From: Oscillospiraceae bacterium
Lineage (GTDB): Bacteria; Bacillota; Clostridia; Oscillospirales; Oscillospiraceae
Assembly (NCBI GenBank): GCA_017620315.1
Contig: JAFZQQ010000146.1
Span: 1-9,062, forward strand
Direction: 5' to 3'
Length of the DNA: 9,062 bases
Of the stretch, positions 1 to 4,810 are shown in pieces; positions within the stretch are counted from its first letter, which is position 1, and every line of letters starts with the position of its first letter. The notes beneath the pieces are model-generated. The model was not told where the DNA came from and made no database searches. It saw only the letters and a list, made by a program, of their open reading frames with translations. The position numbers were made by a program, and so were the translations under genes.

Positions 1-1
1 C

Positions 2-124
2 ATCCAGCGCGCCGTTGGCAAGGATGTCGACCTGTTTGATGTGACGCACATCGAATCGGGTTCGCTGATCGACCGCGAAATCCGCGACACGGGAGTTACT
101 GTCTATGGAGAGGAGGCAGTCTAA
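2..124 (+). CDS. MNT-type nucleotidyltransferase, C-terminal end (5' truncated by window)
   Basis: An open frame enters from the window edge and stops at TAA 122-124, giving 40 residues. It contains VGKDVDLFDV, then SGSLIDREIRD, and ends with VTVYGEEAV. This is the usual tail of small minimal nucleotidyltransferases (MNT, DNA polymerase beta superfamily): the VDL strand carries the third acidic residue, and the end resembles the common 'lidREI...g..vYge' pattern. The GS-x10-DxD motif would lie upstream and is not visible. Its stop codon abuts the ATG of the next nucleotidyltransferase (TAAATG), so the two are translationally coupled. It may be the antitoxin for a HEPN gene outside the window, or a second MNT serving the HepT gene at 441. 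The family call is fairly sure; the partner is not known. Confidence 0.72.
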   Translation: MQRAVGKDVDLFDVTHIESGSLIDREIRDTGVTVYGEEAV

Positions 125-454
125 ATGAATGTTTACACTGTCGATGAGATTCGATCCCGCATTTCTCCTGTTGCCAAAAAGCATGGGCTGAAAGCGGTTT
201 ATCTGTTCGGCTCTTATGCGCGCGGCACCGCGACGCCGGAAAGCGATATCGACCTGCTGGTTGATATTTCCAATACAAAAATAAAGAGCCTTTTACAGCT
301 TTCGGAAGTCCTTTGCGATTTTGAGGATGCGTTGGGCAAGCAAGTTGATCTGGTGACCACTCGCTCGCTTGAGCAACCGATCCGTATGCCCAGCGATATA
401 TACTTCCGTGAGAATCTCAGGAACGAGAGGGTGGAAATCTATGCTGTCGCCTGA
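125..454 (+). CDS. mntA: MntA-type minimal nucleotidyltransferase, antitoxin of a HepT/MntA system
   Basis: This 109-residue protein has a textbook nucleotidyltransferase signature: G29-S30, ten residues, then D41-x-D43 (GSYARG...SDIDLLVD), followed by the VDLV strand near residues 74-77. In studied HepT/MntA pairs, MntA uses ATP to add AMP units to a tyrosine of the HEPN ribonuclease and so silences it. The ATG is supported by AGGAGG at 111-116 with an 8-base spacer, inside the end of the previous gene. The 3' end overlaps the HepT start by 14 bases, the tight coupling typical of toxin-antitoxin pairs. The C-terminal part (residues 80-109) is longer and less typical than the catalytic core. 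The symbol is assigned by motif and context, not by a database match. Confidence 0.85.
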   Translation: MNVYTVDEIRSRISPVAKKHGLKAVYLFGSYARGTATPESDIDLLVDISNTKIKSLLQLSEVLCDFEDALGKQVDLVTTRSLEQPIRMPSDIYFRENLRNERVEIYAVA

Positions 455-785
455 TTTGCAACGTATTGCACATATTCGTGATTACTGTGTGGAGATCGAA
501 AAAACTATTGAGCGGTATGGCAAGACCTTTGAGGTTTTCAATCAGGATGCGGACTATCAACGATCGGTATCGTTCAGCATCATGCAGATAGGAGAGCTGT
601 CCAGCAAATTGACCGAGGAATACCGCAGCGCAACAGCAAGCCGTATCCAGTGGGGGCCGGTGAAAGGAATGCGGAACTTAGTGGCGCACGATTATGCAAA
701 CGTAAGTCAGGACATCATTTGGGAGACGGCAATCACCGACATACCCGTTCTGAAAGCGTTTTGTGAAGAACAACTTGCGGATTAG
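441..785 (+). CDS. hepT: HepT-type HEPN ribonuclease toxin (DUF86 family)
   Basis: This 114-residue protein is predicted to be mostly helical and has the DUF86/HepT signature R78-N-L-V-A-H83-D-Y85, i.e. RX4HXY. Arg and His form the metal-independent ribonuclease site. The Tyr matches the residue that MntA adenylylates in characterised systems, so the toxin looks both catalytically intact and controllable. A further family hallmark, an MQIGELSSKL helix, lies at residues 48-57. The ATG at 441 is chosen over the earlier in-frame ATG at 369: family members begin about 10 residues before the 'IRDY' helix, the earlier start would add 24 residues overlapping mntA, and AGAGGGTGG lies at 426-434 before 441. 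The gene ends 13 bases before a hairpin terminator. Confidence 0.87.
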   Translation: MLSPDLQRIAHIRDYCVEIEKTIERYGKTFEVFNQDADYQRSVSFSIMQIGELSSKLTEEYRSATASRIQWGPVKGMRNLVAHDYANVSQDIIWETAITDIPVLKAFCEEQLAD

Positions 786-797
786 CGATCAAACAGA

Positions 798-830
798 GGG
801 AGCATTTTTGTAATGCTCCCTTCGTTTTTA
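798..830 (+). terminator. Rho-independent terminator of the MNT-MntA-HepT operon
   Basis: A perfect 9-bp stem, GGGAGCATT (798-806) with AATGCTCCC (812-820), has a 5-base loop and is followed by TTCGTTTTTA. It begins 13 bases after the hepT stop. The T-run is interrupted, so termination may be moderate. The reverse strand lacks a good T-run, so it serves mainly the plus-strand operon. Confidence 0.8.
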
Positions 831-1016
831 CATTCGCTGCGGTTGCACATGATTCTTGCCGCGGGCGGTGGCGCTGTGGTCGCTCTCCATGCGTTTGTCG
901 CGGCCGGAGCGGATAAGCGTTTCTCCGCGCTGGCGCAGGAACTCCTCGAGGTCAACCGCGCCCGCGCGGAGCTTTTGTTCTTCGGTGAATGGGATATACT
1001 GTGCGATGGGGACCAC
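828..1016 (-). pseudogene. Truncated DUF3991/CHC2-type mobile-element protein, N-terminal remnant
   Basis: The 62-residue frame contains YIPFTEEQKLRAGAVDLEEF, then LRQRGETLIRSGRDKRMESD and HSATARG. From memory this matches the N-terminus of the CHC2 zinc finger / DUF3991 / Toprim proteins common in clostridial conjugative elements, which start 'YxPFTEEQKxxAxxVDLxxFLxxqGExLxxSGxexRxxSDHSxTvrG' and normally run to several hundred residues. Here the similarity fades after ARG (about position 865), before the 'NEWYDH' region, and the frame ends within 40 bases. AGGAGG (1015-1020) overlaps the nominal GTG start, so the native start may differ. The stub sits just downstream of the Rpn gene terminator and abuts the toxin-antitoxin block, which suggests replacement of the 3' part. 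A functional short peptide cannot be excluded. Confidence 0.6.
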
Positions 1017-1036
1017 CTCCTATTGCTTTTGAGCGC

Positions 1037-1083
1037 AAAAAAGCCCGTCAGATCAATCCCATGTCCGGGATGACCTGACGGGC
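1037..1083 (-). terminator. Rho-independent terminator of the Rpn nuclease gene
   Basis: On the minus strand a 9-bp stem GCCCGTCAG/CTGACGGGC (1075-1083 and 1043-1051) encloses a smaller ATCCC/GGGAT hairpin and is followed directly by six T (complement of 1037-1042). It lies 17 bases past the stop codon at 1100. It would isolate the Rpn gene from the DUF3991 remnant downstream. Confidence 0.88.
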
Positions 1084-1099
1084 CTCTTGCCAGTCTGCT

Positions 1100-1267
1100 T
1101 TATGCGGTTTTCTGCTGTGCGAGTTCCTTGATGACTTCGAGTGCCAAGCCAGACGCCTCGGCAATCTCCTCATGGGACAACTTTCCCATGTTAATCAAGC
1201 GCAGCGCGATTTCTTTTGAATTTCGCAGCGCCACTTCGTTTCTCATGTCCTCCATTGCCTTACACAT
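1100..1267 (-). CDS. Possible internal 55-residue Rpn small form (nested, same frame)
   Basis: Inside the Rpn gene, and in the same frame, Met214 (ATG 1265-1267) is preceded by AAGGAG (minus strand, 1276-1281) with an 8-base spacer. That is a near-ideal ribosome binding site in the middle of a coding region. The product would be residues 214-268: a charged helix (MCKAMEDMRNEVALRNSKEI) plus the helix-turn-helix-like tail, without the nuclease core. In E. coli Rpn proteins, a small C-terminal form made from an internal start is reported to bind and restrain the full-length nuclease. The start signal is seen in the sequence; that it is used, and that it acts as an antitoxin, is inferred. Confidence 0.42.
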   Translation of the reverse strand: MCKAMEDMRNEVALRNSKEIALRLINMGKLSHEEIAEASGLALEVIKELAQQKTA

Positions 1268-1906
1268 TGCTGTCACTCCTTCCTCGCTGTTTTTGAAATA
1301 GTTTGCTCTGTCTGCCAGTTCCTTGTAGTGCATATCCTTGGGATCGACGCAGAAGAAATCGTGCATCAGCAGTCCCAAGTCCGTCGCGCTGTTCCTATCT
1401 TCTCCGTTGACATAGATGATATGCGCGCCGTCGTTGAACGGTTTGCCGAGCCCCTTGATGCAGCGGTCAATCACATACAGCGGCTGGTTTCCGTTCAGTA
1501 CGTCATGCTCCGTGATGAAGATCACACAGGTTTCCGGGAGATTCTCGAAATTTTTACCGACCTCCGGCACGTTTGCGTCGAGAAGGCTGCTGTGGAATCT
1601 GGCGCGTCTCGGCGACGCCCCTGCGTCCGCGCGCTGAACTTCCACGTCATATTCCTTGTTCTCGCTGTCGACCGCGTCGATATCCAGGCACACGCTTCGC
1701 CCTTGCAGATTCTTCATCAGCTTTTGCGTCTGTACGCGCCTGACGATCAGATCCGGCTTATCCATTACGATGCGGAGCAGAAGCTCGGTGCATTCAATGT
1801 TGTCCGCAAAGCACACTGTCATAAAATCATCGTCGATCAGCCGGAATCCGCGGATGCGCTGCAAGTCCTCCTCGTGCTGCCTTTCTCTGTCGAGCTCCGT
1901 CGGCAT
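1100..1906 (-). CDS. Rpn-family PD-(D/E)XK nuclease / putative transposase
   Basis: This 268-residue protein belongs to the Rpn/PDDEXK_2 family, annotated either as recombination-promoting nuclease or as putative transposase. The catalytic core is visible: D75 in CLDIDAVD, then E89-V-Q91 in YDVEVQ, the family's 'D...(E)xQ' form of the nuclease motif. Around residue 104 is the expected RARFHSSLLD segment, and the C-terminus (about 229-265) is the helical 'LRLINMGKLSHEEIAEASGL' tail with a helix-turn-helix-like look. Known members cleave DNA and raise RecA-independent recombination; E. coli relatives are also reported as anti-phage proteins. The ATG has AGGTGG upstream with a 4-base spacer. It has its own likely promoter and a strong terminator, so it is a self-contained cargo gene between the relaxase and the DUF3991 stub. 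The ATG at codon 214 has a better ribosome binding site than the main start. Confidence 0.88.
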   Translation of the reverse strand: MPTELDRERQHEEDLQRIRGFRLIDDDFMTVCFADNIECTELLLRIVMDKPDLIVRRVQTQKLMKNLQGRSVCLDIDAVDSENKEYDVEVQRADAGASPRRARFHSSLLDANVPEVGKNFENLPETCVIFITEHDVLNGNQPLYVIDRCIKGLGKPFNDGAHIIYVNGEDRNSATDLGLLMHDFFCVDPKDMHYKELADRANYFKNSEEGVTAMCKAMEDMRNEVALRNSKEIALRLINMGKLSHEEIAEASGLALEVIKELAQQKTA

Positions 1907-1930
1907 TCAACCACCTGCTTTCTTATTTGC

Positions 1931-1959
1931 ATACTATCAGATTTGTTCGCCTTTTGCAA
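1931..1959 (-). promoter_or_regulatory. Candidate sigma-A-type promoter of the Rpn nuclease gene
   Basis: On the minus strand TTGCAA (1954-1959) and TAGTAT (1931-1936) are separated by exactly 17 bases, in an AT-rich patch about 25 bases before the gene's ATG. Each hexamer matches four of six consensus bases. The perfect palindrome CTGCGCGCAG (1970-1979) lies just upstream of the -35 box and could be an operator. The rest of the 141-base gap (1907-2047) shows no clear terminator for the relaxase gene, so read-through from it is possible. Confidence 0.45.
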
Positions 1960-2047
1960 CTTGAAAATTCTGCGCGCAGTTTTTTTATCGCATGGCTTGC
2001 TGCTGGGTATCACCTGATTTTGAACCGCTCCGCAGGCACTTTTGCAG

Positions 2048-4054
2048 TTACATATTCTGCTGCTGATACTTGTTGTTGAGCGCCTCCTCGTGGTCGTCCT
2101 CCCTGTGGCCGAGCGCGATGCGCTTGTCCTGCATCTCCTGCCGCCGTTTCTTATCGATCTGCAAGCCCATGTGGGTGCTGTCGGTGACGGCGTTGTCCTG
2201 GAAGATCCTGCTCATGTGGCGGAGCATCCGCAGCACCGCGGCGCCGGTGGAGGCGTTCTGCCAGTCGTTCCGATGGTCGAGGAAGTATTTGGCGTAGGTG
2301 TTGCCCTGCTCTGCCGACTGAGACAGATACCTGACCGCCCGCTCCATGTCCCGCGGTACGTCCCGTCCCATGAGATAGAGCTTGCCGAGGGTGTACTGCG
2401 CGTACTGATTCCCGTGCGCCGCCGCACGCCCGAGGTACGAGAGCGCCGTGTCCACATCCTTTGGCGCCTGCTCGCCCGTGAGGTAGACCTTGCCGAGCCG
2501 GTACTGCGCGTATTGATTTTCTTGCTTCGCGGCCCGCGCGAGCCAGTCGATGCCCTCGGCGGAGCGTCCCTGCTCCATCAGGAGCTTGCCGAGCGCGTAC
2601 TCCGAGCAGTCCAGCTCGCGCGTCGCGGCGCGCCGGAACCACGCCTCGGCGGAAGCGGTATCCCGCTCCACGCCAAGGCCGTCGCGGTGGCATTTGCCGA
2701 GCTGGTGCGCGGCGACGGCGTAGCCCTCGTTCCACAGCTTTTCGAGCGCGGCGACGGCGTCACGCTTCTCGTCCGCGTCCGCCGCCTCGTCGTAGAGGAC
2801 TTTCTTTGCCCTGCGGTATCGCTCCGCCTGCTCATAGACAGAGGGGGCTTTGGGGAGCGGATGCGGCGAATCGACATACTGCTCCTCGGTATCCTCCGGC
2901 TCGTCGTCCATCCGCTCGTCGTCGAACGCCGTGGGACGCTCCGAGAGCCGGAGCGCCTCGCGGATCACCATGTTCCGCACGGGCTTGAACTCCTTCTGCT
3001 GACTCAGCGGCTTGCGCTCCGGAAGCGCGCTGCTGTAGGTGCGGCAAACCTCGTCGCGCATCTCCTGCCACAGCGCGTATGCCTCGGCGACGCGCTCGTC
3101 GCGGGCGAGCTCGTCCACGATGGCGTCCACGATCCGCTTGGCCGCGGGCGGTAGGTAACCGTAGACCTTTTTGCCCTTGGCATCCTTGAGGCGCGCGGCG
3201 AGCTCGTCGGTGAGCAGCTCCAGCCGGTCGCTGTGGATCGTGCCGCTGCCCATGCTCTCGATGAGCTCGGACATCTTGCTCTCTGCCTCCTGCTGGAGCG
3301 TGTTGCGGTACTCCGTCTGGCGTTTGTAGGTTGAGATGAGATTCTGCTCGAAGAGGTGGCGCGCGAACGCGGACTTGACCGTGCGGATACCCTCTTTGGT
3401 AAGGTAGCCCTCCCTGGGATCGGTGGAGTAGACGATCATGTGGATGTGGTAGTTCACATCCTTTTCGTGGAGCGCGGCGTACCAGCGCAGATGGTCCGGC
3501 GCGATCTTGTAACCTTTTGCGATCTCGCTGGCGCAGGCATTGACCACCGCGCGCCAGTTCTCCACGTCGGTGTAGCCGAGACGCTCCGCGTCGGCGCGCC
3601 GAATGGTAACCACAGGAGTCCACACATTGCCCTGGTGGTTTGCCACCTCCCGCACGACGTCGGCGAGGTTCTGCACCTTGCCGTTCGCGTCCCACAGACC
3701 GTGGTCGCCGTCGCTTTGGACGCCGGGGCGGTGCGAGACGTAGTCGAGGAAGTTCTCGCGCTTCTCCAGCGTCAGGACGTACTGCTCCCAGAGCTGTTCG
3801 ATGAGCGCGCCCGCCGTCTTGCGCGAGGGTGCGTCATGGTAGTCCTCGTACTCGAGGAGCTCACGGGCCTCCGGGAACTGCCGGAGCGCGCGTGCGATGA
3901 ACGCCTCCTGCTTATCCGTGGGCGCGAGATCGGCGTCGTCGCCCCGGAGCAGTTCCACGCCCTCGCGCGTGGCGATGTAGCGCGTGCGGTTGGATATCCT
4001 GGCGGCGTCCTTGCCGCCCTTGAGGTAGGGCGAGATAAAAATGACGCGCGACAC
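2048..4054 (-). CDS. MobP3/MobL-type relaxase with C-terminal Sel1 repeats
   Basis: This 668-residue protein should nick oriT, stay bound to the 5' end and lead the strand into the recipient. The relaxase domain fills about residues 1-260: RVIFISPYLKGG and NRTRYIATREGVELL at the start are typical of clostridial MobP/MobL relaxases, and the metal-binding histidines are H196, H203 and H205 (HEKDVNYHIH). A candidate catalytic tyrosine is Y26. Residues 260-410 are helical and charged. Residues 444-590 hold four Sel1-type helical repeats (xxYxLGKLYLxG...A..YLxxAA), whose 'LGK' anchors are spaced 36, 32 and 36 residues apart. The GTG start lies 8 bases after the upstream stop, within TGAGGTGAGGTGTG, which also serves as a ribosome binding site. 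It forms an operon with the ribbon-helix-helix gene upstream. Confidence 0.86.
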   Translation of the reverse strand: MSRVIFISPYLKGGKDAARISNRTRYIATREGVELLRGDDADLAPTDKQEAFIARALRQFPEARELLEYEDYHDAPSRKTAGALIEQLWEQYVLTLEKRENFLDYVSHRPGVQSDGDHGLWDANGKVQNLADVVREVANHQGNVWTPVVTIRRADAERLGYTDVENWRAVVNACASEIAKGYKIAPDHLRWYAALHEKDVNYHIHMIVYSTDPREGYLTKEGIRTVKSAFARHLFEQNLISTYKRQTEYRNTLQQEAESKMSELIESMGSGTIHSDRLELLTDELAARLKDAKGKKVYGYLPPAAKRIVDAIVDELARDERVAEAYALWQEMRDEVCRTYSSALPERKPLSQQKEFKPVRNMVIREALRLSERPTAFDDERMDDEPEDTEEQYVDSPHPLPKAPSVYEQAERYRRAKKVLYDEAADADEKRDAVAALEKLWNEGYAVAAHQLGKCHRDGLGVERDTASAEAWFRRAATRELDCSEYALGKLLMEQGRSAEGIDWLARAAKQENQYAQYRLGKVYLTGEQAPKDVDTALSYLGRAAAHGNQYAQYTLGKLYLMGRDVPRDMERAVRYLSQSAEQGNTYAKYFLDHRNDWQNASTGAAVLRMLRHMSRIFQDNAVTDSTHMGLQIDKKRRQEMQDKRIALGHREDDHEEALNNKYQQQNM
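2372..2760 (-). repeat. Sel1 repeat-coding tandem units inside the relaxase gene
   Basis: Four degenerate coding repeats share a CTTGCCGAG-like core (plus strand) at about 2381, 2489, 2585 and 2693, i.e. spacings of 108, 96 and 108 bases (36, 32 and 36 codons). The first two also share a GTACTGCGCGTAyTGATT segment, so they look like the most recent duplication. This is protein-level repetition, not a mobile repeat. Confidence 0.7.
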
Positions 4055-4062
4055 ACCTCACC

Positions 4063-4470
4063 TCAGATCTGCCGCTGGACGTCGAGCGCGTTGTCGAAGC
4101 TGATCTGGCCGCAGGTCTCCTTGACCTCCTGCACCGCGAAAGCGCGCAGGGTTCGCCGGTCGGTCACGTCATCCGAGAAGTGCGCGGCGACCGTGTGGCA
4201 GACCATGTTGAGCTCGACGCACCACTTGAACAGCAGAGAGCGCATCCGGTTATTGTTGTTGTCGAGGATGCCCTTGATCATGTTGGAGAGCACCTCGCAG
4301 AGATACGACGAGGCGTCGCCGGTTTCGAGGTAGCCGAGATAGAACTCCAGCGCCTTTTCGGTGAACTCGCTGCGGCTTTGGCAGTTCGCCGCCGCCATCC
4401 AAGTGTCCATTTTCTGAATCGTTTCGGGCTTGAGCCACATCGTAGCTCCTTTTTTGTTTCTGTCCTTCAT
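4063..4470 (-). CDS. Ribbon-helix-helix mobilization accessory protein (MobC-like)
   Basis: This 135-residue protein probably binds the oriT region and helps the relaxase. After a short basic N-terminus (MKDRNKKGAT), residues 10-48 read as a ribbon-helix-helix unit: the strand MWLKPETIQKM, helix DTWMAAAN, turn CQSRSEF, helix TEKALEFYLGYL. The remainder is helical with no motif I recognise. The ATG at 4470 is chosen because GGAGG sits 5 bases upstream; an in-frame ATG at 4482 lacks such a site, and the frame open further upstream is composed of structured non-coding sequence. The gene follows the candidate oriT gap and ends 8 bases before the relaxase start, the usual place for a relaxosome accessory gene. 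It may also repress its own operon. Confidence 0.75.
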   Translation of the reverse strand: MKDRNKKGATMWLKPETIQKMDTWMAAANCQSRSEFTEKALEFYLGYLETGDASSYLCEVLSNMIKGILDNNNNRMRSLLFKWCVELNMVCHTVAAHFSDDVTDRRTLRAFAVQEVKETCGQISFDNALDVQRQI

Positions 4471-4605
4471 ACTGTCCTCCATTTTCACTCCGCACAGCGA
4501 AAAGACGCCAGCAATTCCCAAACTGCGGGCATTTCTTCCTTTTGCGGTTCTGCCGCGGTGCGAAAAAACCGCCATCTGACGAAAAGCGGTGCGGATTCTT
4601 CGCTG

Positions 4606-4630
4606 AAAAAGCCCCGCATTGCGGGGCTTT
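4606..4630 (-). terminator. Strong hairpin with T-run, likely terminator of the 8372-4811 operon
   Basis: GCCCCGC (4611-4617) and GCGGGGC (4621-4627) form a GC-only 7-bp stem over a 3-base loop, extended by A-T pairs. On the minus strand it is followed by five T. It lies about 180 bases beyond the stop of the last gene of the operon. It shares bases with the left arm of the oriT-like inverted repeat, so it may instead, or also, be part of the transfer origin. Confidence 0.65.
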
Positions 4631-4673
4631 GTGGGCGGCCAGCGCCGCAATGCGGTGCGGGCTTTTATCCTGT
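4614..4673 (+). other. Candidate origin of transfer (inverted repeat plus RP4-like nic site)
   Basis: CCGCATTGCGG (4614-4624) and CCGCAATGCGG (4645-4655) are exact inverted copies, 20 bases apart. Ten bases after the second arm is TATCCTG/T (4666-4673), which fits the RP4-type nic consensus YATCCTG/Y with the cut expected after G4672. In RP4 the inverted repeat likewise lies a few bases 5' of nic. The plus strand would be cut and transferred rightwards, so the relaxase genes to the left would enter last, as in most systems. Caution: another YATCCTGY match (5095-5102) lies within a gene, about one match per window is expected by chance, and the nic site of this relaxase family is not known to me. 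Confidence 0.4.
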
Positions 4674-4785
4674 GCATTTTCCTCGTCCTCCGTGCGCGCT
4701 CCAAACCCTGCCGAAATTGGGGCAACACGCCCTCGCTCCGGCTTGCGGGTGCTGGGAGCCGCACTCGGCGAACCGTTCCGACACA

Positions 4786-4804
4786 GGCGCGACAACGGCG
4801 CGAC
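4786..4804. repeat. Paired GGCGCGAC direct repeats, 11-base period
   Basis: GGCGCGAC occurs at 4786-4793 and 4797-4804, start to start 11 bases, about one helical turn. The palindrome GACGCGGCGTC (4802-4812) follows and overlaps the stop of the neighbouring gene. Helically phased short repeats are typical binding sites for ribbon-helix-helix proteins such as the one encoded at 4470-4063; that link is an inference. Confidence 0.4.
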
Positions 4805-4810
4805 GCGGCG

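Larger units (their letters stand above)
4471..4810. other. Structured intergenic region between tra-like and mob genes
   Basis: This 340-base gap has no convincing gene. The open frames crossing it are Arg-, Ala- and Ser-rich shadows. It holds, from right to left: helically phased GGCGCGAC repeats (4786-4804), an RP4-like nic sequence (4666-4673), a pair of 11-base inverted repeats (4614-4655), a minus-strand terminator-like hairpin (4606-4630), and several copies of a CGCACCGC element with a weak hairpin followed by six T on the minus strand (about 4563-4590). I found no convincing promoter for the mob operon, although one is expected here. Confidence 0.6.

Noticed and set aside
1970..1986. 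CTGCGCGCAG followed by seven T as a plus-strand terminator
   Set aside because: The palindrome leaves room for only a 3-bp stem with a 4-base loop, and no plus-strand gene ends nearby.
1328..2017. Plus-strand open frame of 229 codons
   Set aside because: It is antisense to the Rpn nuclease gene, whose catalytic motif, promoter and terminator are all on the minus strand.
2042..3154. Long plus-strand open frame (370 codons) rich in Leu, Val and Arg
   Set aside because: It lies entirely antisense to the relaxase gene, has no ribosome binding site, and its composition is what the high-GC opposite strand produces.
4471..4764. N-terminal extension of the ribbon-helix-helix gene (98 codons)
   Set aside because: It is Arg-rich, covers hairpins and the oriT-like repeat, and the start at 4470 has GGAGG at proper spacing.
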